A stretch of 64,000 bases of DNA from Pilatotrama ljubarskyi (taxonomy: Eukaryota; Basidiomycota; Agaricomycetes; Polyporales; Polyporaceae). The first letter of the stretch is position 1. The number at the start of each line of letters is the position of its first letter. This document shows, in pieces, positions 1 through 9,861 of this stretch. The stretch is from the NCBI GenBank assembly GCA_022385805.1, contig MU277694.1, forward strand, positions 1-64,000. Direction: 5' to 3'. A program made the translations under genes and the position numbers. Below the pieces are notes generated by a model that searched no databases, had not been told where the DNA came from, and saw nothing but the letters and a program-made list of their open reading frames with translations.

Positions 1-673
1 TCGTCGAAGGGGAAGTTGTAGAGGGACACGTCGCCCGGTCGCGTCGCTCTGCTGGCAGCGCGACGGGATCTCAGATCTCAGGTCTCGCAGCTGCTGCCAA
101 ATCAAGCAGGTGAGGCGTGCGAAAGCTTCTTTCGTGACGTCACGCAGGTCTTTCAGCTCAGGTTTGAAATCTGGAAAGGGGGTCCCCCCCCGTTCCAAAT
201 CTCGAGGTCAGGAAATTGTGGAGCGTCTTTTGGAACTTATGTCGGAGTTTGAAAACATGGTGCTCCGGTACCCACATTTGCTTTTGCCGGGGTTTGGAAT
301 TTCTAGAGTGGTATCCAAAACCCTTACGGATAGTGAGTGACTATCCGTAAGGGTTTTGGATACCACTCTAGAAATTCCAAACCCCGGCAAAAGCAAATGT
401 GGGTACCGGAGCACCATGTTTTCAAACTCCGACATAAGTTCCAAAAGACGCTCCACAATTTCCTGACCTCGAGATTTGGAACGGGGGGGGACCCCCTTTC
501 CAGATTTCAAACCTGAGCTGAAAGACCTGCGTGACGTCACGAAAGAAGCTTTCGCACGCCTCACCTGCTTGATTTGGCAGCAGCTGCGAGACCTGAGATC
601 TGAGATCCCGTCGCGCTGCCAGCAGAGCGACGCGACCGGGCGACGTGTCCCTCTACAACTTCCCCTTCGACGA
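1..673. repeat. Long perfect palindrome at the window edge
   Basis: Bases 1-334 are the reverse complement of 340-673, with a 5-base spacer GAGTG (335-339). I compared the outer 120 bases and the central 60 bases directly, and both arms encode the same shadow peptide, so identity looks complete. The palindrome stops at 673 only because the window starts at 1, so its true length is unknown. The right arm is the left end of the Harbinger element; the left arm is therefore a mirror copy of that end. The arrangement could be a real inverted duplication or a fold-back artefact at a scaffold end. Confidence 0.95.
335..350 (+). repeat. Left terminal inverted repeat of the Harbinger element
   Basis: GAGTGACTATCCGTAA matches the reverse complement of 4785-4800 exactly, and one more base outward (T334/A4801) also pairs. 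This end coincides with the centre of the 673-bp palindrome, so its outer flank is a mirror copy rather than independent host DNA. Confidence 0.8.
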
Positions 674-714
674 TGACTCTACGCTTTTTCTATCCAGTGC
701 TTGCTGTTTCTCTG

Positions 715-722
715 TATATAAG
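715..722 (+). promoter_or_regulatory. TATA box of the Harbinger Myb-like gene
   Basis: TATATAAG lies 34 bp upstream of the ATG at 756 and inside the element, so the transposon carries its own promoter for this gene. Confidence 0.5.
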
Positions 723-755
723 TCACCTTTTATACCGGTTCTACTGCTGCTCGCG

Positions 756-3087
756 ATGGACTCGACAAATGGCGAGCACGTGAGCGGACAATATCAGTGG
801 TCCGCGCGAGCTTGCACTGAGCGAGTCCTTTGACTTGTGCAGGTTCCCCAACAGTCGTTCCTTGAGCTCCTGACCTCGGATACTCTAGTTCCAGAGGTCT
901 CAACGAGCAACTTCCCAATGGAAGGCAGCGAGGAGGCCGGTTGCCAACCTGTTTCTTACGGTACGTCCTCAGACTCACCATAGCGCGACAGTGCGCACTA
1001 TCATGCTCATCGTTCTACTTAGGATGGCCCCATAGTGCCTTTGCACAACCCCCCTTATTCACACCATCTCTCAGTCCGCCTACACTCTCTCCCTTTGCGC
1101 AAGCCCCGGCATTGTACGCTGGTCCGGCTCCAGAGAGTCCGACGGTCAACTCACAGGTACCAGGTACGTGCTTATACCCTCTCATTCAGATCGACAAGCT
1201 GATGGCTATGTGGGCCCTCTTCTTCAAGCACATCCCTATCAGACACGCTCCGTGACCCGTGGCTCGGCCGGTACATCTGAGCAAGCCGTCTCGCTCTCGG
1301 CCTCTGCAGAGCCAGGGTTCCAAGGCATGCTGGGACTGTCTCGATCGGCTGCCCAATCTGTGCAGGCTGCAACGCCTGGCTTCGAGGATGTCCCGCCTAT
1401 GGTGAGTAACTCTACGTCACCATCTGCAACTTGATTTACATGCAGTTCCTACAGCCCTTACAACGAGTCACCAATGCTCCTGCGGCATCGCAACCTCGAA
1501 GAGGGCGCAAGCCACGTGCGGCTGGATGCGCACCCAATCTGTCCATTTCGTCCTCGCAACCATCTGCCCCGTCCACGCAGTCACCCACCCCGTCCGCGCA
1601 ATCGTCTGCCCCGTCCGCGCAGTCGTCCACACCATCCGCACAGTCGTCCACCCCATCCGCGCAGTCATCCACCCCATCCGCGCAATCGTCCGCGCAATCG
1701 TCTGCCCCGTCCGCACAATCGTCTGCCCTGTCCGCGCAATCGTCTGCCCCGTCCGCGAAATCGTCTGCCCCGTCCGCGTGGTCGTCTGCCCCATCCGCGC
1801 GGTCGTCCGCACCGTGCGCACGATCATCTGGCCCGTCCTCACAGCCCTCTGCTTCATCCTCACAGCCCTCCACCTCGTCCTCGTCCTCACAGCCCCCCAC
1901 ATCGTCCTTGCATTTGTCCACCAGCACCTCCCGGTCCCGCAGAAGTGCTCAGAAGACTGGTCGAGGTCAAAGCGGTGCAGGCGACAACGACCGGGATGGT
2001 TCAAGGAAGGACGACTCAACTACGTCTCGTAAGCGACGCCGTGGAGGCCGGAAGATGGGGGCGATGAATTTCACCCGTGCAGACACGCGTGAGCTGCTGC
2101 GGCTCATCCGCGAGCACATGCCGGTTGGGGAGATGGGTTGGCATAGGGTCGCTGCAGGGTATGCGGCATACGCGTCGAAGCATGGTCGTCCGAAGAGGGG
2201 CGTGCGCTCGTTGCGACTCAAGTATTATCGGGTGTGTATGAATTGTGATATATATGCTTTGTCTTCTGACATATGGCACTCTAGCTCGTCAATACCAAGA
2301 AGCCGACGGGTGACCCGCACTGCCCCGAGGAGGTCCGGGAAGCTAAATGCCTCGAGAGGAGAATCGAGTCTCGCATGCTCATGACGTCAATGAATGACGC
2401 GGAAGACGAGAAGCCGATACCGGCCGAGTGGGAGGAGGACAAGGATGCACAGCCAGAGTCAGATGACTCCGACATGCCTCCTGAAGATGATGAGGTTGGT
2501 GCTGACATGGGCTCTTCGGACGGTGATGCAAATGGGTCGGAGGGTCAGGTGTCAGGTGAGGAGAGCGCAGGGGAGGATGGGTGTGAGGAGGAAGAGCTGG
2601 AGGGTGCTCCTCCATGCAAGCGGAGGAAGGTCGAGGACACGGTATGTATTGCTGCTGTCATCTGGGTGTATGTGGACTGACAATTTGGTAGGCTCCTGAT
2701 ACCTCTAAGCAATCGTGCCAGTCTCACACTACACATGCTGTGCGGCGCCGGCATCGTGAGCGTGCCACTGACCTGCTCAATCGACTTGAACAGCACCTTG
2801 ATCCCGAGATGCGGGCAGCTCGTGAGGCTGATCGGGAAGAGGCTAGAGCCCGCCGTTTCGGCCAGCTCGTGCAGCTACTAAATGAGCGTAGCGATCGAGC
2901 AGCTGATCGGGCAGAGATTTCAGAGCTTCGCCGCCAGGTTGAGGACCTCCGGCAGCAGCTCCTGAGCGCTCACATGGAGAACCTGGCACTTCAGAACCAG
3001 CTTCAGATGCTGCAGTGGCTTCTCAGCAATGCATCAGGCGGTTCAGACGGTTATGCACGGGATGTCACTGGAGAGTATGGTGTGTGA
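756..3087 (+). CDS. Harbinger-associated Myb/SANT-like protein
   Basis: This is the DNA-binding partner usually encoded beside a PIF/Harbinger transposase; in known elements it brings the transposase to the nucleus and the transposon ends. I read about seven exons: 756-779, 843-960, 1023-about 1156, a fourth of uncertain start to 1401, 1446-2231, 2285-2641 and 2692-3087. Order of parts: a Pro/Ser-rich N-terminus; a 21-bp repeat tract (AQSSAPS units); a basic stretch SRKRRRGGRK; a Myb/SANT-like domain (from MNFTRADTRELLRLI to VRSLRLKYYR, split by the 2232-2284 intron before LVNTKKPTGDPHCP), resembling Pfam DUF6818; an acidic region; a second basic motif CKRRK; and a C-terminal coiled coil. Length is about 660 aa. 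The intron near 1157-1195 is ambiguous. Family call is firm, exact N-terminal exons less so. Confidence 0.75.
1568..1838 (+). repeat. 21-bp coding minisatellite
   Basis: About twelve imperfect copies of a 21-bp unit close to CGCAATCGTCTGCCCCGTCC(G), including one 12-bp partial unit, lie inside the Myb-like gene and encode seven-residue AQSSAPS-like repeats. All unit lengths are multiples of three, so copy-number change keeps the frame. The tract is open in several other frames, which explains overlapping ORFs on both strands here. Confidence 0.85.
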
Positions 3088-3107
3088 TGGCCTCAATACA
3101 TTACATC

Positions 3108-4489
3108 TTATTGATCCCTATCTACTCGATGGTACCTAGATACACGATCCTTTCTACGTATGTCTCGGAATAGCATCTCTTCCCAGTGGAACCACAGCTC
3201 TGTCAGATCATCACCATCCCGCCAGATTGGAACATAGTAGTTGCGAATGTGACTGATGCCGACACGGCGAACACGTAGCTGGTGAATGCGTACAACCAGA
3301 CGAAGGAGCGAGAGTCGAAGGTCCGAGTCCTTGATTGGTAGGGGGACACGAAGGCGTCCGAATGCTCCTTGGAAATCGCGCATGCCCCATTCCGCAGCCT
3401 GACGACACGCTAGCAACTGCCTGTTCATCCGCTGAAAGCGCTCGCGCTCTCGGCGGTTCGTCGGGATAGGGTCTGAGGATTTTGCAGGAGTGCGGATGCG
3501 ATTGCTGATGCTTGCTGCAGTGCGAGGAAAGGCGGTATCCGCCACGAGGTAGAAGTTGGGAGGAGTTTTGTCACAGAGGAGTTCATACAGCTCGCGCGCT
3601 ACCCGTGCATCGTGCCAGCTCCCGGGCGCGTTCAGAACGCAGAATATCACGAATCCTTTTGAAAGTTGGTGAGAACTGCAGCTTATCAGGCGAGGCATTG
3701 AAGCTTACCTTTGGGTGCAAAGCAAAATATATTGCTGACGAAATGCTCGTGAAGCCAGCCATTGTATGTCGCATTCTCGATTTCTTCGTCCTGCGAGACT
3801 TGCACTGGAAGATTGAGGCCGTCCACAGTCCCGAAAGCGCCAATAAGGAGGGGATGGCGTTGTGTGATAATGTCCGAGTACTCCCGCATCTCCCTCGGTG
3901 TAGGCCATACCACCTTGGCGTCGGAAAGGGCATTGAGAGTCTCCAGCAGGATATTGATAGCGGAGCGGAGGTAGCGGTCCACAGAGGCCGGAGTCAGGGC
4001 GAATATTTGCTGGAGCCCTAACTCACTCATGCTGGAGGAAAGCCAGTGTAGGACGAGTCCGAGGGCACCAGCTGCATCGAGTGAACGCCGCCTTGGACGC
4101 GGTGTAGCGGACGCACGAATGTCAGAACGCTTGATCGGACGCGTAATCCACTTCACGGTGAAGCCGTTCTCGAGGATGAAGTCGAAGGTTGCGACATCGA
4201 TTCCCATTGTCGTGATGTATGCACGGTCATTTCGAGACTCGTAGAGACGCTGCCAGGGAGTGCCTCCCGGTCTCTGGGGATCGGGGAGCAGCTCAGCACG
4301 GCGCAGGTAGCGACGCCGTCTAGCATCGTGTTTCATCTGCTGCGCCTCGGCGGCACCTCCCAAGATGAAAGCAGCCAAAAATGCGAGCTCAGCGTCCTCA
4401 TCCTCCTCGTCTTCTGCCTCTAGTTCTTCAACAAATTCATTGGCAAGCAGGAGGTCGAGGTCATCGTCGGTGATGGGCCTTGAACTCAT
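3108..4489 (-). CDS. PIF/Harbinger DDE transposase
   Basis: The protein cuts and joins the transposon ends in the nucleus. Two exons (4489-3709 and 3655-3108, intron 53 nt) give about 442 aa. The N-terminus is acidic (ELEAEDEEDEDAE), followed by a helical DNA-binding-like region with LGLVLHWLSSSMSELGLQQI and the segment FALTPASVDRYL. The DDE core is visible: first Asp in GTVDGLNLP (about residue 223), second Asp in APGSWHDARV (about 276), and Glu in AAEWGMRDFQ (about 349); NGWLHEHFVSNIF and LVADTAFP are further family landmarks. The frame is open and the catalytic residues are all present, so the gene looks functional. It faces the Myb-like gene tail to tail, leaving about 20 bp for both 3' ends. 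Confidence 0.9.
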
Positions 4490-4784
4490 GGTGGCAGAAG
4501 AGAGGAGTCACAGAGGCACACGTTCAGGCAGGAGAGAGAGATCGTTGTTATCAGCACGCAATCGTTTGTGCCCGACTTCACGCAGGCTTGCGTGCCTGTC
4601 TGGCAGCCTGGCAAGGCGTGCGTGCTCGTCGATCATCCTGGGTTGCTAAATCTAGTATCTAGATTCTAGAACTTTGGTATCTAAAACAGCGCTCCTCGGG
4701 GCTACGGTTTGGTTCGACTAGATCTCGAGCGGGGCCATCACACATTTCAGGTTCCGCAATCTGGCAAATTCAGGCTCATAACGG

Positions 4785-4800
4785 TTACGGATAGTCACTC
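4785..4800 (-). repeat. Right terminal inverted repeat of the Harbinger element
   Basis: TTACGGATAGTCACTC is the reverse complement of 335-350. It is followed by AGT (4801-4803), equal to the three bases outside the left end, and then by ordinary non-repeated sequence. This is the only end with what looks like true host flank. Confidence 0.8.
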
Positions 4801-4936
4801 AGTCATACAGCTATGTGCGCGGATACTTGATCTGGCTGCTTAGCGTCAGCAGGCATGGGAGTCGAGTTCTTCCACTCCAGTACGGCCGTACGCACCTTCG
4901 GCTCCGCCTTCTCTACTGCCATGCTCAGCCGTCTCT

Positions 4937-5176
4937 TCAGATGCCGTTACAGCATAGCCAATTTAGCTCCTCGCGGGATTCAACATTGTCATGGCTGCGG
5001 ACAGCCTCACTGGGGATTCCTGCTACCTCTGCTCAGCTTATATGCTCTGTGCGCACGTATAAGCCAGTGTGACAACCTGCGAGCTACTCACCGTCTCGCT
5101 TGGTCGGGATAGTAGCACACGTGGTCCCCAGCACAAGAGTCAACAACATGACCAGACTAGCAGGAGTGAGACGCAT
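4937..5176 (-). CDS. Small secreted protein ending in Cys-Cys (paralogue A)
   Basis: Two exons (5176-5092 and 5028-4937, intron 63 nt, phase 1) encode 58 aa. Residues 1 to about 21 form a signal peptide (MRLTPASLVMLLTLVLG, cut near TCA). A Lys-Arg pair follows at about 26-27 (IPTKRD), a possible Kex2 site, and the mature tail contains SHDNVES and ends WLCCNGI. I do not recognise the family. Support for a real gene comes from its paralogue at 6806-7038: same length class, signal peptide, intron position and phase, an H-x-N-[VI]-E-S motif and an aromatic residue just before CC. Both also have TATAAGA about 80 bp upstream of the ATG. The stop is TGA after NGI. The last four residues, CNGI, resemble a prenylation box, but a signal peptide argues against that. 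Confidence 0.6.
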
Positions 5177-5257
5177 TTGCCAATCGTATGAGCGGTACGG
5201 TGGATTTGCAAGGATGGGCTGGGCGATTATGGATGTGTTCGTCGACCGTTGTCGGAT

Positions 5258-5264
5258 TCTTATA
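5258..5264 (-). promoter_or_regulatory. TATA box of secreted-protein gene A
   Basis: TATAAGA on the minus strand, 82 bp upstream of the ATG at 5176. The paralogue at 6806 has the identical heptamer at almost the same distance. Confidence 0.5.
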
Positions 5265-5784
5265 CCATACCCGTCGCAAGGTGGTAGGAAAACTCCTTCG
5301 TGCTTCTTGCCGTATCCCACGCAGTCTCCTCGTCCCCGGAAGCCCCGGAAATGATTGTTTGATGAAGTCGGACAGAAGGCAACTTTGGCGGCTGCGACAG
5401 TCGGTGGAAGCTCAGGCGAGCAGCATGCGTCCAAGGTGCAAAGGTTCCCCCGGTAGCGACTGCCTGCGGCTCAGCGGGTACGGCTCGCCTTCCCCTCTGA
5501 CTCGTGACGCGTTGCACATACGACTTCACTCGTTCGACTGGTATGCAATGGTGAAGACGCTACGATGCACCGTAATGCACCCTGAGGTTTTGTCATGGGC
5601 TACTGAAGCCGTAGCGGTGGGCGATTCCGCGTCCGCGCGGTCGCAATGACCCATTCTGGCGCAGGAGTGCGCATGCAAACCGCCAATCTTCACGACCAAT
5701 GTGCAGCGCCCAAGTCTCCTTGAGTGCCACGCCGCGCCCTGGGCAGGGCGGACTCCTGCCGCACTGCGGCCCACGGCGTTGAGT

Positions 5785-6240
5785 CTATCCTGGCTCAATG
5801 TGTTCGAGAAATCTTCGCAAGCATCCAATACTGTCGGCATCGAGCTCAGGCTTCAGGTACTGCAGAAGCACTTCATGTGAGTCAGGGTTCTCTGATGTTT
5901 GCAAATACTGCCATCGGCGTTCCATATGGTCCACGCTCTCAGACTGAGATCTCGGAGGAACTTGAACTGCAATGGCAGTGAAATCGATGCACACTGTTCG
6001 ACTCCGCATTGGGTAGGGCAGAACTGCGGTAAGTATTTTCTGACTGCCCCCTCGGAGTTGCCTCAGATCTCTCGTCATGACTTGCCAACCCTGAGATACG
6101 AGCCGACGCGGTCTGTCCTGCGGCGCACAGAAATCAACGATTGCAGGCCTAGGGCCCCGCGGTACGAAGAGACTCCGAGTATACCCGCCTTGACGGAGTG
6201 ACGTTTCAGCGACAGTACAGACGTGCAGAAGCATTTGCAA
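5785..6240 (-). CDS. Doubtful 151-codon ORF
   Basis: An unspliced ORF between the two secreted-protein genes. Its last 65 residues look protein-like (FTAIAVQVPPRSQSESV, then HMERRWQYL, then CLRRFLEHIEP) and resemble the loose C-terminal part of basidiomycete F-box/LRR-type proteins, but no domain can be named. No ATG-proximal signal or splice pattern supports it, and it may be a gene remnant or chance. The rest of 5177-6805 shows no other coding signal that I can defend. Confidence 0.2.
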   Translation of the reverse strand: MQMLLHVCTVAETSLRQGGYTRSLFVPRGPRPAIVDFCAPQDRPRRLVSQGWQVMTRDLRQLRGGSQKILTAVLPYPMRSRTVCIDFTAIAVQVPPRSQSESVDHMERRWQYLQTSENPDSHEVLLQYLKPELDADSIGCLRRFLEHIEPG

Positions 6241-6726
6241 GCACAGGCGACGGAGGTCACCCTGCTATTATTACGCGGTCCGCGCTCACGCTGCCTTAGC
6301 GGCGACTCATGACGATTCTTCTCATGATACACCAATCCCCGGGCCCGTATGGGTGCGGGGACACGCCCATCGAACCTGGCTCGAGTGACGCCTTGACGTC
6401 TACAGCATTCACTCGGCTGTGGATGTGGGGTCTAGCCGATGAGCTCGGACACCATTTTCTGGAGGGACTCGGACGGGCGTCCCACCCAGCACAGCTGTTT
6501 ATGGCCGGGCCTGCATGTCATTTGTCCAGCGTCGGACCCGTCATTTGCAACCCTGCGTGAGCATAAGGGCACCGCCATCAATCTTCTCCTCTTCTCTTTT
6601 GATCATCCGTTGCGCAGCCAGCGCCCGTCGCCGCCCAGATATGCGGATGAAAAGAAGTCCTCCCTTGCACTCTGACGCGGCCAAGTCGCGGCCTGCGCGG
6701 CCGCTGCCAGCTGCAGGAAGATACAG

Positions 6727-6733
6727 TATAAGA
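6727..6733 (+). promoter_or_regulatory. TATA box of secreted-protein gene B
   Basis: TATAAGA lies 79 bp upstream of the ATG at 6806, matching the spacing and sequence seen upstream of paralogue A. Confidence 0.5.
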
Positions 6734-6805
6734 ACATGATTATTGTTGCCGTGAGGAGGCACCACCTCAGACCAATCGAGCTCACCCCGCTATCCCTCGG
6801 CGACT

Positions 6806-7038
6806 ATGCGTTCTTCTGTCATGAACGTTGCTACGATCCTCGCCATGATGACCCTCCTTCTAGGGAGCGCGTTCGCAGCCCCCGCGCCAGATGGTATGTG
6901 TACGGGCCGCACGACAGCGTGAGGAATGAAAACTGATGAACGACTGGGTTCGCAGCAGCGGACATTGCAGCAGTCGACCACACCAACATCGAATCCACCC
7001 GGAGCGATGCGGTCTACTTCTGCTGCCAGCAAGATTGA
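6806..7038 (+). CDS. Small secreted protein ending in Cys-Cys (paralogue B)
   Basis: Two exons (6806-6893 and 6956-7038, intron 62 nt, phase 1) encode 56 aa. A signal peptide covers about residues 1-25 (NVATILAMMTLLLGSAFA, then APAPD). The mature peptide is about 30 aa, has DHTNIES in the middle and ends VYFCCQQD. The only cysteines are the adjacent pair near the C-terminus. The gene matches paralogue A (4937-5176) in architecture, intron phase, TATA element and motif order. It converges with the membrane-protein gene ending at 7165. Function unknown; a secreted peptide with a disulphide or a metal or lipid-linked CC pair are possibilities, none shown here. Confidence 0.6.
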
Positions 7039-7164
7039 ACATAGGAGCCGGGCGTCGTTCGGGCTCGAAAGTCCTACCGCGCGAGGTGGAAGGAGCGAGG
7101 TAGAAAGGACAGAAAGATCCGGGTCGTGGTGTATGAAAGCTGCAGGAAAATGTACAAGCATGGT

Positions 7165-8437
7165 TCAAACGACAGCATTCGGTACCTCACTCTGAGTTCG
7201 CAGCTGCGGGTCGGACCCGTTCAGCTCCTTGTTGACCGAACCGACGGAGCCCCCTGCATGCGACATGACCATGGTATCCCCGCCGCCCGACTCCCCGAAC
7301 TGCGTAGTGGTGACCGTCGCGAATTGCAGCTGCATCGTTGTGCTTGTGAGTAGCGACCTGGTATTGCGTGTCCATGCGCGACCGGCCAACACTCGTAGGA
7401 TGATCATGGAAGGCGATATGGCCTGCGAAGCCAGCCGGATTTCCGTTAGTCCTGAAGCGGGAGGAGCAAAGAAACAGGGCACTCACCGTGAGCATCGAAG
7501 AGAAGCAAAGGAATACGATAGAGGTCTGGCTGTGGATCGAGAAGGCGATGAGGTAGACAATGGAGGCGAGCGTGTAGGGCAGCGCGGACTCGACGATGAT
7601 GGCCACCGCGTTTGTGTACTTTTCCCCGACATGAGCCCCGAGTGCGCCGCCGTAGTACCGGCTGAAGAAGTAGAGACGGCCGCAGATGATCGTGGTCAGT
7701 ATCGTGTTGAGACCGATCAAACAGGCGGTAGTCGCCGTCCCTAGTTTTTCGTTCAGGGGCCCGGTGAAGAAGTTGTCGATCGCCGAGGCGTATACTCGCA
7801 GAGACGCGAGGACTGGAAGCTCGTGAGGACGCGAACACCGGTTGGATAAGACGTACGGTACTCACCGAACGTGCCGAGCCAGAGTACGCTCAATATCACA
7901 GCGACGCGAAGGTCATCGCAGACTACCCAACACCTGTAGACCTGAACGACCATGTTCGAATCAGCGCCCCTGAAAATGGTCATACCGAGGCAGGATAACG
8001 CCGCACCAGCAGTCCGCTCGCCAGCGCCTGAAGCACCAATCCCGCCGCGGTTCCAAACGTCTGATACCATACCGTGGCGTAGTCTTCGAGGTAGGCGTCC
8101 GCACCGCCAGGATAGTCTTGATTCACGACCCACATCTCTTGTCCGAACGCAGAGTTTGTGGCCACGGATATCGTGTTCAGGAGGAGGAGCGCTGTGCTGA
8201 ACAGCACGAAGAAGATGTCCGAACGCGTTGGCTTGCGGGTTTGGCGGAGTAGGGCGCGGACTGTCATGAAGTAGAGGATCAACTGGACGCCTGGAGGAAG
8301 ACAACCGGCATGAGGTCAACCATTCCGCTTCACGCATGTAGGACTCTGAATCCGCGCAAAGACATACCGTAGAGAATGCATGTGATGTTGATGCCTATAT
8401 AAAGCGCATTTTGGAAGACACGCATCGACTCGGGCAT
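7165..8437 (-). CDS. Multi-pass membrane protein, basidiomycete family (copy 1)
   Basis: Exon 1 is 8437-8368 (MPESMRVFQNALYIGINIT), followed by a 77-nt intron and exons reading VQLILYFMTVRALLRQ, IFFVLFSTALLLLNTISVA, LVLQALASGLL, VYRCWVVCDDLRVAVIL, and ending FGESGGGDTMVMSHAGG to PNAVV. About 370 aa with seven hydrophobic segments and a cytosol-like hydrophilic tail. The layout, with the YRCW motif opening a helix after a splice site, is that of a large, uncharacterised agaricomycete family of seven-TM-like proteins. It is not a recognisable STE3 pheromone receptor. A paralogue follows at 9862-11053 on the same strand, with introns at equivalent places (before VYRCW, after the ILYG codon). Confidence 0.75.
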
Positions 8438-9861
8438 GACGAAGGACTGTCCGTGGCGACGGGTGCAGACACAGACACTGGCGGGGCAAATCCGATGCTG
8501 TAACTGCCTCTGCAGATACTTATGGCAACCCGCCCGCTTGTCTGATGCGTCTCTGTGCGCAAAGGTAGGATTTTCAAATGAAGCTCAGGTGCCCGCACCA
8601 CGGCTAGGTGCGGCTTACCGCCCAAGATAGCGTCGCCTGGGATGGCGCTTTTGCAAATGTCGTGAGGAGACCTTCAGCGAAGACCATGTGAGCCTCCCGT
8701 TCGCAAGCCTGAGCCTGAGGACCTGTCAAATCACCGTCAGTGCCATCGGCGCCCGTTGGGAGTATCTTCGGGACGCTCTTGTGGGAGACGTGAAGCCATT
8801 GACTTGGAGAATCAATCGTCTGCATCAAGCGCGAATCGACACCCATCACGGTGCCACGAAGTCGTCGGCCATGCCGGTCGTGTGCCCAGGTCAAACAATG
8901 CCGCACGAACATCGTACGCGGATCTCGGTCTGCACCACAAAACGACAATGAACAGATGCCTCCGGTTTCGTATCTGCCACAAGAAGACTGGTGGTACGTG
9001 ATGCATCATAGTCTGACTTCGCTCTGCAGTGTACCGTGTGGAAACTGGCGACCGGGATGTGCTCGAACGGGCGCTCCGGAGATGCCACTGTCTCTCCGTA
9101 AATAGGCTTTCAAAATTCAATAGACACGCCCATGGGAGGACACCGCACCATCGTCGTTCCGATGCAAAGGAGCTGTGCACCGTTTCGAGGTTCCAGTTCA
9201 GCACTTCCTCCCCGACAGCTGTGGTGGGAGAACCTCGCAAACAACAATGCGGACGACGTCGCTCACCTCAATCGAATCGCTCCGTCGGGCGCGGAAACAG
9301 ACCGTACGCTCGCAAGCCTTCGCGGACCTAGTCCTGCGTGCCCTTGATGCTTGTGCATCCGAGTGCATCTTTGCGGAGCAATGCATGCGAACCGAGGAAT
9401 TACGGGCGCCGAACATCACGGTAATGGCATAGCCCGCCTCAGGCCTGCGATTAGCTTGGGTGAGAAAGATGGAAGAAGCGCATGCTCGACACAGCGCGAG
9501 ATGACATACTAGCTATAGGGTGACATCCGTTGCCAAAAGTTCGAGTCCGTAGCGCTTGCTTCTCCGGCGCTTTCCGGCGCTTTGGGAGGCTGTGCAGTGC
9601 GCGGGCGAAGCGTCGACGCCCCATGTCCGAATCCCACCGCCAGTGGGCTGCCTACCAGGCTAGTAGCTACTGGCAGCGTGTACATCTCGCTGCTTCACGA
9701 GTGGACGGTCTGCAACCACGACTTCAGAGCGGCCGAGAGCCGCAGCGTGAAGCCCACCTCTCAGGAGTGAGGATGGAGATAATAGCATTTGACGCTCGCA
9801 CTCTTCTCCAGTTCCCTCCCAAGTTCGCGCAGGCCGATGACTGCGAGCAACTTGCGGGGTA
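8438..9861. other. No defensible gene between the two membrane-protein genes
   Basis: Only short, overlapping ORFs on both strands. I looked for a third family copy (YRCW, ILYG or the SPQM region) and found none. The minus strand around 8890-9420 has modest ORFs without domains; a decayed gene cannot be excluded. Confidence 0.4.

Larger units (their letters stand above)
335..4800. mobile_element. PIF/Harbinger-type DNA transposon, apparently intact
   Basis: The element is bounded by 16-bp perfect terminal inverted repeats (335-350 and 4785-4800, GAGTGACTATCCGTAA read inward). It carries the two genes typical of the superfamily: a Myb/SANT-like DNA-binding protein (756-3087, +) and a DDE transposase (3108-4489, -), which converge with about 20 bp between their stops. 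Subterminal sequences are also partly alike: left 353-376 and right 4657-4684 share a TTTTxGATACC core and a TCTAGAA motif. A direct AGT flanks both ends (332-334, 4801-4803), a candidate 3-bp target duplication, although the family usually duplicates TWA. Both genes can be read through without a stop after splicing, so the copy may be autonomous. Confidence 0.85.

Noticed and set aside
110..564. Identical 76- and 118-codon ORFs on both strands
   Set aside because: They are the same DNA read from the two arms of the palindrome; no domain, no start context, no splice logic.
1436..2067. Several long ORFs on both strands at the minisatellite
   Set aside because: A 21-bp repeat without stops opens several frames at once; only the + frame joined to the Myb/SANT domain fits the spliced gene.
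4937..5176. Reading the CNGI end of peptide A as a CaaX box of a mating pheromone precursor
   Set aside because: The protein has a secretory signal peptide, while farnesylated pheromone precursors are cytosolic, and paralogue B ends in CQQD, which is not a prenylation box.
8812..9432. Possible third membrane-family copy or decayed gene
   Set aside because: None of the family landmarks (ILYG, YRCW, SPQM) could be found on either strand.
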